64,000 nucleotides of DNA from positions 1 to 64,000 of the forward strand of contig WBMZ01014036.1 of assembly GCA_013400975.1 (NCBI GenBank), given 5' to 3'. Every line of letters begins with the position of its first letter. Positions within the stretch are counted from its first letter, which is position 1. The position numbers and the translations under genes are program-made. Shown piece after piece: positions 10,031 to 41,700 of the stretch. Below the pieces are notes generated by a model, which saw only the letters and a list, made by a program, of their open reading frames with translations, did not search any database and was not told the DNA's origin. The DNA is from Atrichornis clamosus. Taxonomy: Eukaryota; Chordata; Aves; Passeriformes; Menuridae.

Positions 10031-11264
10031 AGACAACTGCTTTCCATTATAAATAAATAAGGCATGAAGGTTCTCCATACTGTTACAGAGCTGGTAGCCA
10101 CAGCTGGGCCTGCGGCTCCTGATGTGTCTGGGGCCGTGGGGCGCCTGGAAATGCAGAGCGTGGAAGAGCGGAGTAGTTGGTGGTTTTTAGGAGAGACCTC
10201 TGGAGCAGGGGTGGTTTGGGCATCACACTCCTGCCAACGTACCTCTGTGGTACTCACTTTAACAAAACAGGGCATTTCTGGGGGGTATTTTTGCATTAAT
10301 TCCATGGGGTATGAAAGAAAGGTCGCTCCTTGTAGCATGAAGGCCCTGGACTCGGGGGATAATTCCATCTGAACAGTCTTCCCCCTCCAAAGCCACAATC
10401 TCAATGTTATGAGAGTCTCAGCTGTTGGCCCAAGATTTTGGGATGTAAGCTGGTGAAAATAGAATCCAGATGTAGCTGATAGTTTCTCCAGGCGGGTACA
10501 GAATAGGTCGCTTACACTGAACTGCTGGGTTTTGTGGCTCAATGCTCAGGGTGTTGCCTAAGCTGTAATGAAATGCTGCTTCTCTGCCTAAAATGTGTCT
10601 GACCATGCAAGGTCATCATCTAGTTCATGAAAACTGGAAACTGGTGATTCCTGAGACTGCAGTGGCCTTTTGGCTATGTGTTTGCATGTCTGTGGAAGCA
10701 AAAGTGAGGAGGTTTCGGTGCTGGAAGGGGACCTGGAACTTGAGAGGTGTCTCAGCCAATAAAGATTATTTCCAGCAGGAAACTGAAATCTGTCCTCGTG
10801 GCTGGGGAGATGTCTGGTGCAGGAGCGAGGGGTGATGTGTGATCCTTGCTACTGCCAGGGCCAGACTCCTGACTCAGGAGATGCTGCATCCCCTGGCTTG
10901 CGTGTGAGTCCCTGGGAGTCAGTTTTGTAAGCCCATGCAAGCTGTCTTTGAGGAATTTGCTACGATGGGACAATGACAACGTCTTGAAGAGCACAGCACA
11001 GAGGGGCTGGTACCAGACCGTGAGATGAAAGCGTGTCTCTGGTGTTGGAATAGCACTTCTTGTCTGGCTCTGGGAAAGCCCTGGGCACCGAGTTCCTACC
11101 AGGCACGGCGCTTCCCCTGGGCTGAAACACCAGGGCAGGCTTCAAGCGAGCAAATCCCAAATGCCTACAAGGTCTGGAGAGTGTGGACTGAAACACTGAG
11201 CGATGCTGATGAAGATGGAACAATCAGTTTTATGTTTCTCTTCAAGTTTTTCCAGTTGCAATGA

Positions 11265-11345
11265 GCTTGCATTGTAAAGAGCTGAAAAACCTGACTGATT
11301 AGAGAATGGCTTAAATAGCAAGACCATACTGCCCCTTGGGGAAGG
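11265..11345. repeat. Unassigned dispersed repeat, copy A
   Basis: The core AGAGAATGGCTTAAATAGCA, with flanking similarity on both sides, recurs at 15180-15250. The similarity covers about 60 bp with scattered substitutions, so the copies are old. It is not recognised as CR1; family unknown. Confidence 0.55.
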
Positions 11346-11850
11346 CAGAGATGGAAGTCTCTCAGGTTCAAGCGTAGGTTCTTAGCCATAAAACCAAACT
11401 GGAGGGCTGGGCTGCTGTGCTGGGGCAGCCCCTAAAGTTCTGATGGCTTTTTGAGACGCTGTGCTCCAGCTGTGGCAGGATGCTGGAGGAAATCCAGGCT
11501 TTTGCTTGCAGATAATTGGGCTGTAGGACGAGCTGTAAAGGGAGGGAGGAGGAAATCGGGTTCTTTTCTTTCGTGGTGGGGTTTACGTTGCTGTTGTGAT
11601 GTCTGGCAGCGGCAGTAACTCATGCAGAGATCCGTCATGTGGTTTCTGAAATCCTCTAACTACAATGTACAATTGTCCCAAACGAGCTGTCCAGAGCCCC
11701 AGCTTAAAAATGTGAGTTGGGTCTCCGCGACATTCTCTCACTCACAGACCTCTCGAACCTTCAAAGCAGAGGGGCCACGTGGTGTTTCCTGGGGCTCAAG
11801 AGGAGACATGGCTGTTGCAATTGCACGTGGGAGCTGCGGAGAGCCAGGAT

Positions 11851-29289
<17,439 letters not shown>

Positions 29290-29297
<8 letters not shown>

Positions 29298-29960
29298 TTA
29301 GCACCAGCGGCCCGGGGAGACGCGCAGCATCCGCGGAAGGGGGCCCCGCCGCCGCGGAACCGCGGAGCGGGATGGATGCGGGGATGCGGGCGGGGATGCG
29401 GCCTCGGTGCCCTGGCCGGGCCGGGAAGGAGGGGTGGCACGACGTGGCAGCCGGTGCCTGGCCGCTGCCCCGGCTCTGCGTGCCCGGGGGGGCGGCTTCC
29501 TCCTGCCTCCAGGGCCGGGGGGGGCTCCGGAGCGGGGGATGCAGCGGAGACGTGGCGGCCGGGGCGGGGGGGCACGGCTTGCACAGGGCTGGGGGATGCA
29601 CAAAGGAAGGAAGAGGGCCCGGCGCAGCCAGGCAGATCCTCGCTCCGCAGCTCGGTGGGGACCTCTAGCATGGAAATGCTGCAAGGAAAACCGGCGAGAG
29701 GGAAGGGGGAGGCGAGGCGAGACCGGCCTCCTTCGCCTCCTTCTTCTCCGCCTCCGCCTCCTCCTCTCCGCCCAGCCCTGCCGCGGACAGCGAGGCGGGC
29801 GTGGGGCTGCGGGGAGCGGAGTGAGGGGTGCCAGGGTGGGGCTGACCCGGGCTGCGAGGAAGGGGAGCTAACCCACAGTCCCCCGGCTCTGTCCCTCCGG
29901 CTGGGGGGTCTGCCAAGAGCAGAGCTTGCAGCTGGACTGCCGTGTCCTGGCCTTGCCATG
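29290..29960 (-). promoter_or_regulatory. CDR2L CpG-island promoter and 5' UTR
   Basis: Very CpG-rich sequence begins at the CDR2L start codon and extends about 650 bp upstream of it, with no obvious TATA box. Both strands have frames over 320 codons here simply because GC-rich sequence lacks stops. The TSS cannot be placed. Confidence 0.65.
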
Positions 29961-31900
29961 GGCTTCACGGTGACTTTGGGCAAGTCTCGGGACCCCTCAG
30001 TCAGGGATGTCAGTGCCTTCTCTGCCTTGGTGGGTTTGTGTGGGTTGTTCTTCAAGGAGATCATCCACCCTCCCTTAGCTAGGGCTGCAAAAGGGGACAT
30101 CCCACATAAACAGCCCCACAGCATCACTTCAGAGCGGTGTCTTACTCCAACCCTGTGTTGTTTTGCACTCTGATGGGAAATCAGTGCCTCTGATGCAGGT
30201 TCCTCTTCTATTTTTCTTATATTTTTGAAGGGTGGAATGAGATTAAAATGGGGGAAATGAGGATTTGTAGAGTTCTGAGAAGGCAATGTGTCTGTTACAT
30301 GTAAGTATGTTCTGAAAAAATCTTGAGATACTTGGTTTTCATCTTAAGGGAATAAGGTTAGAGATGGTGGTCTTTCTCTTAGCTGGAGTTTAGTCCAAGG
30401 GAATTTATTTGTCCTTCTCAGCCCTGGAACCCATTAGAGATTCTAAGGTCCAAATCAACTCATGTAACAGTGGGTTTGGATGATGATTTTTTTTTTTTCT
30501 TCCTTCTGTGAGATGGAACTCCATGAATTTATATTTGATTGCATTACCTTGCAGTGGTGCCTACAGAAAAGGCAATATAAAATGTCTACGCAAGAGCAGC
30601 AGACTGTGCATCCAGAAAAGATGGGATTTGTGTCAGAAAACTCTACCCAATCCAGCAGTGACAGGCAGCTGGGAGCCCCTGGATGATTAAAGCAAGGGCT
30701 ACTACTCAGCTCTTGTGTACAACAGCAGAGGAGGAAGATAAAGCATGGAGTAAGAGAGGAATCACAGACTATTCCTCTCCCTTTTTCTCCTCATAGACTT
30801 CTCCATCACATATCCACATTCCCAAAATTCAGTGGCTGTCTGGAAAATCATCTGCCTTAATACAGTTGCAGACCAGAATCAAGGAATCTCTTTAACTTGG
30901 CATTTATAACTCAGCAAAAATAATCAAGCACTTCTGGCATGTCTGAGAGAAAGCAATCTCTGGGTCCCAGATCTTTTTCTAAGCAATTTTAATACAGAAA
31001 TGGGAAAAATCTTAATTTTCTCATGCCCACTGAAGAGTCATTTGGACAATTGGACATGCCTTTAATGACATGCTTCAATTTTTGGTCAGCCCTGAAGCAG
31101 TCAGGCAGTTGAACTAGAGTTCTCCTATTCTTTGTGAGAAATATTTCCTTGTGAAAGGTATTCTGTTCCTCACAATAAATTCTTGTAATTTATCTGCATA
31201 TTACAAACATATTGAATGCTTGGATGCAAAGCCCTAGGCTGTTTGGCAGCAAAAGCCAGGTGACATGATTTTATGAAAATATTTTTTCCTGTAGGTTTTA
31301 CAAGGATGTCTCAGATCTGACCTGTCACTCGACAGAATCAAACATCAGTGACTCCTGTACAGGTTATATGCCAACAAATGAGAATTCCCACAGTCTGCCC
31401 CAGCTGGAGAGTCAGCACATTGCTTTCTTTTGCAGAACGTTTGGAATTACCTCATTTCCTCTGAAGAAAGGAGGTTTGCAGAGCTGAGCATGTGAAATGT
31501 AATTCAGGGACACCAAAAAGACCTGCTTGCTGTTCATAGAGCTGCTTGGAGCAGAAAACCACAACAATGGCTTCAAAGGCAACACCGAATGCCCTCAAAT
31601 AGCTGCTCTGAGGTGTTCAGTGAGTGCCAAATCCTGAATTCCCAGCTCCCAGCGTTATAAAACATCCTCTCCTTGTGGGTGGGTGGAATTTCATTAGGAT
31701 TAATGTGCCACCACAGGCAATGAGCTCCTCATAAGGTGCTCGAATAAGGTACGTGTTACAAGCCTGCTCGTTCCTAACGCCTTTAAACCCAGGACTAGGA
31801 AGAGGCTGGCTGTTCTCCTGGCATCCTGCTGCACCTCTGGACCATCCGGGCTTGGGGCCAGGCTGTGAGAGTGGCCAGTGGTGGCTTGACAGAGCTGTCA
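29961..31900. other. Head-to-head CDR2L/HID1 intergenic interval
   Basis: About 1.9 kb of ordinary, partly AT-rich DNA between the two CpG islands, with a poly-T run near 30486-30500. No gene is recognised. It could hold shared enhancers, but nothing in the sequence proves this. Confidence 0.5.
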
Positions 31901-31929
31901 CTGGGCTTGTGCCTGAGAGCAGCCTAGCA

Positions 31930-32700
31930 GAGGGGCTTCAGGGGTCAAAGTCTGCGGGCAGAGGAGTGAAAAGTGGCACGAAAAGGGGAGAAGGGGTGGG
32001 ATGGGGGCAGAGGAACTTGATGCGAGGAGAAGGCAGAGGATGGAGCAGAAGAGAAGGGCTGTAAAAGAAAGCGAGAGGCAGAGAAGGCGGAGGGAGCGTA
32101 GGCAGGAGGGAGAGCGAGGAAGAGCTGGAGGAGGAGGAGGAAACGAGGAAAGCCGTGCTCTGCCGCGAGCGGAGACGAGGGAGGATCTGTGCGGAGCGCG
32201 GCCATGGGGAGCAAAGTGTAGGAGGCAAGGGAACGGAGGGAAGAGGCTGCGAGGAGGAGGACGAGAGGGAAAGGGTGAAGCGGCGGGGGGATGACAGGCG
32301 GAGGTTGGGAATGAGGGGAGGCGGCGGGGCGGGATGTAGGGATGGAGAGCTGGCGGAGGAGGAGCCGCGGGCGGAGGGGAGGGAGGGCCGGGACTGGCGA
32401 GCCCCGGTTTGACAGGAGGAAGGAGGGAGGCAGCGGGAGCCGCCGGCGCGGGGACGGGGATGGCGTCAGCGGCGGCCCGAGGAGCGGCGGTGTGAGGGGA
32501 CAGCCCTGCCCGGCCCTGCCCGCAGCCGGGCCGCACCATGGGCAGCGCGGACTCCAAGCTCAACTTCAGGAAGGCGGTGATCCAGCTCACCACCAAGACC
32601 CAGGTGAGGGCCGCCATCTCGGGCGGGGGGCGAGGGGGCCGCGCCATCTCGGGAGCCGCCGCCCTGAGGGGCCCCTCATCGCTGGCCTGCCCCTGACACC
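31930..32700 (+). promoter_or_regulatory. HID1 promoter region with purine-rich strand and CpG island
   Basis: From about 31975 to 32330 the plus strand is dominated by A and G (GGAGGAGGAGGAAACGAGGA-type tracts), then passes into a CpG-rich island that includes the HID1 start codon and the beginning of intron 1. The pattern suggests a TATA-less promoter with 5' UTR in this region; the TSS is not defined. Confidence 0.55.
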
Positions 32701-35700
32701 CCCGGCGCTCCCTGTGCGCGCTCCCCGAGGGGGTCCCTGCCTGTGGGGCCGGGGCTGCTGGGGACCCGCGGGGCCGGGGGCTGCGGTCACGGCCGGCCCC
32801 GGGCCAGGCTCTCCCAGCGAGGCCGTGCCTGAAGGCCGGGGGTCGGTGGGCTCTGGGCAGGCTGCGCCCATCACCGTGTCACCGGTCAGTGGAGGGGCAC
32901 CGGCCGGTCCCCGGGGCAGCCGCCAGACCTGGCCGGGCCCTGCCACTGTCACCGCCCGTGGTGACATCTTGTGCTTTGCTGAACAGAGTCCTGAGGTAGC
33001 AGAGCAGACGCTGCTGTCATAAGGGATGTCCACAGCTCCTAGTGTGTTCAGCTGCGGGTTTACATCACACGGTTTGCCACTGTTCCCTTTTCTTCCTCCC
33101 TCAGTAATGGGTGGAGAACCTTGCCCTGTTTTTAGGTAATTGCTGCTGGAAAGGGCTGTTGGCCAGCCATGCTGTTTGCTGCAGAAGTGGTTTCCATCTG
33201 TGACCTATGAAATAATGCTTTATTTCTGCAGGCTGAGGAAGAGAAGGAGTTAAGTGAAAGGGCTGTGTGAAGGGAGGGTGGCTGCCTAGAGTCTAACATA
33301 TGTTGTGCCTATCCTGGGAGCTTGCTTAATTTTTAAGTGGAGTGCCCAGTAGCAGCAGCACACGGGTAGAAAATTAGTAGCCTGTCCTTCTGTCTAAGGA
33401 GCAGAGGGATTTTGCTCTATTGAGAAGTCACATCTCGGGTTCTTCTGAGCTACAATGGAGAACAGCTGTTATGATCCACCTTTAGTGGTGAGGCAGTAAC
33501 AGCTGCTAAGAAAACATGGAGATGATGAAAGAAAGTTAATGATGGGGAATGACAAGAAAAGAGGGTATGGATGCAAAGGGGTAAAGGGTGGTAGGAGAAA
33601 ATCTGTGAAAACTCAGGAGACAGAGGCTGCGACTGAGAATTAAATTGCAGATGGGTAAGGCTGTGGAAGAGCCTGGAAAAAACATGTTTGTACTTTTTAA
33701 AGCAGTATCACTTCTATCTGCATTGCTCAGGAATGGCTTTTGTGAATATGTTCTTAAGAACCTCTAGTTGTGGATGGAGGTAAAGAGAGAAGTGGTTGAA
33801 TTAATGTTTTAAGGGATTCTTCCAAAGTCTCTTCTGCATGCCAGATAGTTCAGAGTGCCTTCAGCTTTGGGCTGTTCGTTCTTCATGGGGAAACGCTTAT
33901 AAAGTGAGATTGGGGGGAGTAAATCAAGCCTATGGGGAGCTGCCCAGTTTGCTGATCACAAAGAAAATCCTGTATGAGGCAATCCCTTGGATTGGCAGCC
34001 TAGATGAAAGCGCTCCTCTCCCCTGGTTTATCGACCTGTGTAAGAGAAGAAGGTTTGCTGGGGCCCTGAAAAAAAAAAAAAGAAGGAGCAAAAGCTTCAT
34101 TCTTGGCTGGATTGATTTCATGTCTCTGTGGTCTCGGTGAGACTGACTGCATGTGGAAAGGGTGGGGTGTTGGCACTCCCATATTTACCTAATGTAGAAG
34201 GGCACCGGTGTTTGCTTGTGCACAACGCGTGACTGGGCTCTGCTGGAGCCTTCTGATCCTGTACCAGCAGCAAAACCTCCTGGTCCGTGAGATCCTGGAT
34301 CCCAAACCAGCCTGCAATAATGGACAGAGCCAAATTCTTCCAAGTTACTGGCTGACAGTATGCTTTGCTTCCTCAGCAGCATGTCTCCCTGTTTTGCAGC
34401 CTTCTCCTCTGACATTAGGGAGCTAGACAAAGAGATTTTCATCAAATCATCAGTAATATGAAACTCTGAGCTTAGAATGCACTGTGAGGAGTTCCTAAGG
34501 CTCTGGTGGGAAGAAGTGATTGAGCAGAAGTCACTGTTCAGCTGCTGGTGAAGGTTCAGAGTTGGCACAGAAGTTAATTTTTTCTTAAAAATAAGTTTTT
34601 ACATCTCCTGGCTTTTGTTAATTAAAAAATTAGTATTGCCATGTGAGCATTTTTAAAAAATTAAATAAATCTGTAAGGAACATAACACTTGAATGCTTAC
34701 AGCACACATGGATCCCAGAACTTGAAAGTGGAACCAAGTCTGGACGGAAATGGAATTGACTTAATTGATTTTTTTTAACTGCCAAAGAGAAACTCTAAAG
34801 GTGTAAGAGCATTAAAAAAGAAAAATCACTTCAGAATTATTTCAGTGATTAAAGAGGGCAGTGGTACCAGAAGGAAGGAATTAACTTATGCCACAGATGT
34901 ATATTTATAATCACATACGGAGAAATGGGCTTTAGGATTTTTATATGATCTGTATGTATTACATTACACTGCACACATTTATACTGGTAGGGCCCATCCC
35001 TTTGATAATAAAACAGATGTGCTTCATAATAGTGAATGTGTGAGCCTTCCCAAATTGACCATAAAAGTGCTGCCTATTTAACAGATGAAGGGAAACATGG
35101 ATTGTGAGTATGACAGCTCATCAGGGCTGGTCAGCTGCAGGGAACTGGTCTGGGAGCCTTAACTACTGGGGAACCACCTTTTCCCAGTCAGTTGGGGTTC
35201 CTGCCAGCAACCGACCGGAAGAGAAGAAATTTTAATCTTGTGTACCAGCTTATTAGATTTTAATGGGAGCTGTGCCGCTGCTTTTAAAGAGACAAGAAGG
35301 ATCAAACATGAGGGACAAACCCCAGTCCTTTCCTTTTCCCTGGTGTGGAAATGCAGGAGTACAACGGGCTGTTAACTTGAGCCTGATAAAAGCACATCTT
35401 GTGCTTGGGGAGACGTTGGTCTCTGGCAGCCCATTTTTTACAGTGTTCAAGCTTGACTCAGCTGTCCAAGAGTCTCAGGTTGATCAAAAGCAAAGTTGTC
35501 TTAAAAGCAAAGCTGTAACTAACACTTCACACAGCTGACTTTTGTCCTGGGTTTTCCTGCCAGACTTCTACAAATCCCATTTTCCAGTTTGCTTTGCAAC
35601 ACTGTCTTTGCTGTAAGAGCAGAGAACTGGTGGCAGACTTGAAGTCTCTCCTTGATTCTGCACTGCTGACTGCAAAGATAGAAAAAGTTATTATTGTTCT

Positions 35701-38700
35701 GAAACCTGTGTGGAGGTGCTGTCCTTGGCAACAGGGATGAAATCTTGTTAGTTATTAATATTTTGAATAAGTCTGTCCTCAGGCTTTCCTTTTGCACAGT
35801 GGCTCACAAACAGGTGGTAGAGAGACGTGTGAATTGCCTCAAACTAATCCCTGGCCCTGCAGGGTTACCTGATCTAAAGCTCAATCAGGTGCTGCATGAA
35901 TGGTCATTACACGCCACAGTTCTGCCACATTTGGGGTGGAAAGGAGCAACTGCTGTTACACATCACCTGAGCTTGAGCAGTACTGGCTGGAAACCCTGGA
36001 CAGGGATGAGGCACTTGCTCTGCTGTCAAGTCCCAGAAAAAGGAGAGTCCCAGCCCCAAAGGCCTCGCTGCCTTGGCTGGTGGGATGCTCAGTCAGTGTG
36101 TTGGCACAAAGCAAAAGAGAGCACAGTGAACAAGACTAGTGGCTGCTTGTCCCTTGGTTCTCCGCTGATGGTTTACAGCAACCTTAGAATTAGTTTAAAG
36201 AGCAGTCCTCTTGTGGGGACCTAATGAAGGAATTGTTGGGAGTGGACATTTGATCTAAACTGTAAGTGCAGAGAGCTCTTGATTGGGAGGAGGAGGTACA
36301 AACATACGCACTGCTGGAGTTTGTGAGGGACTCTGGCTGAAAGAGAAAGCAAAGGTGGTGCTGGTGTCTGGCTGAAGGCAGTAACGAATAGGGGAGACTG
36401 TGCCTTGGGAGCTTTTCCTGTTTTCAGGACATGGTCAGCCCCTCTCTGTTTTCCTGTTTCCTATGAGGTATCCTGTTTGTCTGGGGATTGTGTGCTTAGG
36501 GCTGTGATTCTCTGCTCCGTAACTGGCATGAGGCTTGCAAACCGAGCATCTTCCTTTTCTAACTCCAGTGTGTGTGTGGTGTGCTTCAAAGAACCTGAAA
36601 CGCAACACTTACAACTATTAGGAAACAAAGACTGGAGGTGTCTGGAAGGACTGGTTTCACCTTTGTTTGGCCAGTGTGCAGGTGGGAGGTCTTTACACCT
36701 TGCTCCGGTGACCTGAAGGCAAAAGTCTCCCTCCTTGCCCGCTCTGAGATGTCACATCCTCTTGGCTCTGCCCACTGTGTCCTCAGCAACACTCTGGGCT
36801 ACAGTCACCTCACCCCTCTGGTGTGGAGCTTGGTTTGGGCAGCAGAGTCTCTCTGCCAGTCAGCTCTGTACCTTCAGCAGCCTTTGCGATGAGGTGTATG
36901 TGGGTCAGGAACTTCCTTTGCTCTCCAGATGTACCAGACGTGTTTCCAGAGTACAGCTGAGCTTCTGATCCCTCAACTCTTCTGGCAGTGATGAAATTCT
37001 TATTCTTATTGCACTGCTGGTGCAGAGCTGGCTGTCTGCACTGTGCTGGGGGAACATCAGGCTCTTACCTGTGCTGCAGCTCCCTCCCTGACAAAGGACA
37101 GATCTGTGCTGATCAGGAGGATCTGAAGCGGCCCCAGCTCACAGCATTGGTGAGGATTCAGCTCCTCCTGAGCTCTCTGGCTGGAGCGCTGTCAAGGCGA
37201 GCAGTGCTGTGGGATTTGTGACTGCAGCATGTGCTGTACCAACACTTGTACCTAAATCTTGACATTTCCAAATGAAGATATCCCTGGCTGGTGAACAAGA
37301 CTGTTCTAGGTCTCTGTATTTCCCTTCTCTGTGAGCTGGATACAGTTTGTTGGGTGAGCTCAGCATGAGGAAGTGGATATTTAAATCCACAGAGCTGCTG
37401 CATGCAGAATACAATCAGCTTAAAAACAGCCAGTAATGTTCTATCCAGGAGATGAATATTATGTGGATTGAGTAGCTTCATGATGCCAGACTGGTAATTA
37501 AAATAGGGGGACAGTGGGGACGTGTGTGACTCAGTACTGAATCCGTGTCCCAGGATTGTACATGGGATGCCATCTGTTGATGAGGAACTGACTTGCTGCA
37601 GCTATTAAAAATGCAGGGTACCAGTGTTTTAGCATAATCTGATTGCCAAGATGGCAGCTGAGACATTAACACTGCTGCACATCCAACGGTGCAGCTCGGG
37701 GAATCACCACTGTGCTTCCCTGCTCCGAGGGTTTGCAGCTGGAGGCTGTTCCTCAATCCATGTTGTCCTGCCATCTGCAAAACAGTGCCAGTGTTCAACC
37801 TCTGAGGAGGCCTCAGGCTAGTAGGAGGTAAAGGGATCGGTGTCTGCTGGAGGGAAATGGTTTTCTGCTTCCCCTCTACATGAGAGTGAAGCTATTATTT
37901 ATGCATGATGCCCAATTAGCAGCAATTGCTGCTCGCTGTTGTTGGAGGGAGTGGCTGTGGCAGGCGGCCAGGACGTACATGTGGCAGTTGTACATGCAGT
38001 TGTGGTTCAGGGTTTGAAATGAGCTGTAGGAATTGTGGGATGTTTTGTGCATTACATAGATCAGGTTTTCAAATACTTGCTCTTTTTGAGGAGTGCCATT
38101 GGAGATGAGATGTGCAAAATAGCTTTCATTCCATTTAAGCATTTCATGGCCGGGTTACAAAGAGCACAGCTCCTTCACATGCTCAGGAAGCTGAAAGTCA
38201 GGCTGTGAACATTTGGCTGTTCCTGCAGATCCCCTCTGAGGAGCTGTGATCTTGAACCATTTGGGAAAAGTTGCTCTTTCCTTTGAGGGAAGAGGTTTGG
38301 TGGGACCTTGCTTTGGTGTCCAGATGATAAAATGAGGGTTTCAACACTACAGCAGAGTTTAATAAGATGCCTGAACACACATGGGGTTTTTTCTAGTTTT
38401 GATTTTAAAGATTGGAGAGTTGCTTGAGCTGGTGCATTGCATGGCTGGAAGGACCAGGACCAGCAGCACTGGAGCATTAAGGCAAAGAGCTGCAGGGCAA
38501 TAACCTGCTGTACCAGTCTGGGGGCAGACAGCCCCTCTCACTTTTTGACCTTTGGTGGTGGTGGTACATCACGTGCCCGTGGGCTGGGGCTGTTAGTTCA
38601 GGAGGTGACAGCAAAGGGGGCAATGCAGCACTTCTCCATGTCAGAGCTGTGAATGACCTGTTCTCCCCACAGTGCCATCTGAGCTGCATTTAGACACAGC

Positions 38701-41700
38701 ACAGTGCTGGGCAGGTTTTCTTCCTACTACAGCAGATCTGGGAGTGCGCAGGTGTTGTTTAAATTAAACACAGAGTCATATTTTTGCCCCTTTCCTATCT
38801 GACATGGAAGACCCGCCCACGGTGCTGATTATCGGCCCTAGCGAGCGCTGCTGTTTGCTTTGGAGCCGGTGCTGGTCACGGGCAGGAGGCTCCTCCTCGC
38901 CCCAAGCCAAGGGTTGGCGGTGCTCAGGTGAGCAGCTCTTCTGCCCTGCCAAGCGTGCCTACACCTTGGCATGGCTGGGGAAACTCCTGGGAAAGATCCC
39001 ATTTTCCTCTTTTAACTGAAACTGTGGATTAATCCCTTTCACACTTCTTGGCATAAGCAGGCATGTATTTATCCCACCTCTGTAGCTGGACCCTTGGGTG
39101 GGATGAGCACTCCCAGCTGCCTTTGGGCAGTGCCTATTTCTTGGCAAGTATTAGCAGAAAATATAATGAGAAGAGGTGTGTTCCCAGGGCTGGCTGGCGG
39201 GGGGGACTGGGCTTCTCAGACCACAGGTCTGAAATGGATTGTTTTCTTTGGTCTCCTCCTTCCATCTGCTCTTTGAATTGTACACTTAGTGCTTTTTAAG
39301 AACAAAGCCTTGGCAGCGACCATCTGCACTGAGTCCAGTTCCCTATAAATACTTGATTCAGAAAGATCAATTGTATTGTGTCTATAAGTGCTCTGTGGTG
39401 GGTCTGTCAGTTCTGTGGGTCTGTTCATGCCCTAATGTGAGATGTCCCTGATTGCTTCCTTGAGACTTTGGTTACAATAGAAGTAATTCCAGGGCACGCT
39501 CAGGGCATCCTTGGCTTGCTCTGAAGGTGGCAGAGTGCATGAGAACAGCCTGGCCCATGTGCAGTGGTGAAGATCTTGGAATACTTGCATCTGTTGCAGA
39601 CAAACACAAAGCCTCCTGTATGTCTGAGGGAATGCTCAGTTTGGGAGATAAATCATTCAAAGCCCTGGGAACAGAGGGTGAGGTACAAAACCAGTGCCAG
39701 CACGTTTTATTGAACCTCTTCTTACCTCATCCTATCCCCAAGCCAGGCATAATTGCTGCTGTTTGGACCTCGTGTAATGGTAGTTCTGCATCTGTAATCA
39801 CGTTTGTCTCTCCACAGCCTGTGGAGGCCACAGATGATGCCTTTTGGGACCAGTTCTGGGCAGACACGGCCACCTCAGTGCAGGATGTCTTTGCCCTTGT
39901 ACCAGCTGCAGAGATCCGAGCAGTGAGAGAAGAATCACCTTCAAACTTGGCAACTCTGTGTTATAAGGTAAGGTTGGTGCTGTCTAATTCCTTGGTGCTA
40001 TGGTAGCAGGGGATGTCCCTGGGTCCAATAGCACTGTGGTTTCCAGGGGATAACAGGCACCTCGTACCACACAGTGTGCCTGCTTGTCCCTGACTCTTCC
40101 TGAGGGTAACTCTCAGCCCTTCCTCTCTTGAGTTAGCACAGATCACAGCTGGCATTTGATCAGTTTGGAGCCTTTTTCCTCTTGTCCCCTTCCTGTGTTT
40201 CACTCTGTCCTCTTGTGTCTTACCTGCTCTATAAACTGCTCCTTGCTCAGGGAACTTTGTACCAAGGCTGCATATTTGTGGCGAGGCTGAAACATCCAAT
40301 TCCTTGTCTGCGTTTAATTGCACCTTTCCATGCACCAGTCTGACTTCAAGCTGAGAGATCCCAGAGGGATGTGAGGACTTTCACTGCACAAGTGCCTGGA
40401 TGAAGTTCGAGGAAGATCTTAAGACTTTTCTTCCTTCTGCTCTAATAACAGAGCATTCCTGATGCTGCTTCTGCTGTTGCCACGTCCTTGTGTGGAGCAC
40501 AGGGACATTGAGCTGCATTTCCTACCCTGCCAGGTTTGGCAAATTGTCAAGTTAGTGAGCAACAGCCTGAGACTTACTGTGCCTGGGAATGTGCAGGTGT
40601 TAATAATACTCCTGATTTGAGCTGTGCCAAGAGTAACCTTGAATTTGTAGTTGGAGACATTTGGAATGGCATTTCCCCAGTTTTAAATAGTTGCTGCCAT
40701 CCTGTTTTTGTTTCCTGCTCTACAAAATGTGACTGAGACTTACTGAATCATAGTGAAGGTACCTCTGACTGTGAATCGTACCTCAGACAAATGCATGTAG
40801 TGGATACTTGAGAAAAAATACAAACATGAGGAAAAATGAAATGTTTTTTCCCTTGTACTGGCTTCTAGCAATGAGAGTTTGGGATCTGAGAAGGGGTTAG
40901 GAGACCTGTAATGACTGCGTAACTCCTTTGACTCTTCTTTCTGTCTTCTTTCTCCCCAGACGAAGTCTAAAATATGTGCTCTTCTCCCTGTTGGAACAGA
41001 TGTGTTGGGAGGCCTTCTGACTGCAGGACTGGTTATCCATGAGCCCAAGATCTTGGGATATCAGTGTCATAGGAGCCTGCAGACTCCAGCAGTGCTTTTG
41101 CCAGGCTGAGGGCCCTGACCTGTGCCACGTGCAGTGTGCCACTGGACTTAGCAGTGCTGTGTGCTTGTGGAGAAAGGTCTTTTACAGTCATGGCTGGAGA
41201 CTCAGGCTGTACAGTCATAAATGTGCCTGAAAGAATCGTTCAGCTCAGAGCAGTGTGTGACAGCCCAGGACAAACAGCACTTAAATACCCATTAATGCAG
41301 TGACGCAGGCCGGCAGAGTCAGTGACCCAGGCAGTCTGCCATGAAAATAAGCAGGGGCACATGACTTCATGAATTAAAAAGCAGCAAGGTGAATCCTTGT
41401 TAAATGTTTTTGCTTTTATTTCCCCTCTGTTTCCCCTTGGGATCAGGGAGTAAGAGCAAGTGGGTACAGTTGCTAGGGACAGAGACTGCTTTTCTCCATC
41501 TGTGGGTAAAACCTCCTGCCACTGCCTCCTGGGGCTGTGGTTGCTGCCTGATGAGACCCACATCTATTCTGAAAAGTCCAGTGACCCTCCATTGGCAGTT
41601 TCAGCAGCCACTGGATGGGCTGCAGAGTCCTATCCCAGAAGCTCTTTCCAGAGCAGCAGTCCTGTTCACAGGGTCAGTGGGGAAACCCGGGCTGCCACGC

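Larger units (their letters stand above)
9991..11850 (-). other. CDR2L 3' UTR (predicted)
   Basis: Continuous sequence between the stop at 11851 and the AATAAA cluster near 10011. It contains a 173-codon open frame (10542-10021) without recognisable domains that I take as chance, and one copy of the unassigned repeat described at 11265-11345. Confidence 0.55.

Noticed and set aside
10021..10542. 173-codon minus-strand frame
   Set aside because: Falls in the predicted CDR2L 3' UTR, with no recognisable motif or splice context.
31898..32647. 249-codon minus-strand frame upstream of HID1
   Set aside because: It is the complement of the purine-rich promoter tract and gives low-complexity Pro/Ser/Leu sequence.
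35745..36224. 159-codon frame in HID1 intron 1
   Set aside because: No recognisable domain, transposon protein or splice partner; length is within chance for this composition.
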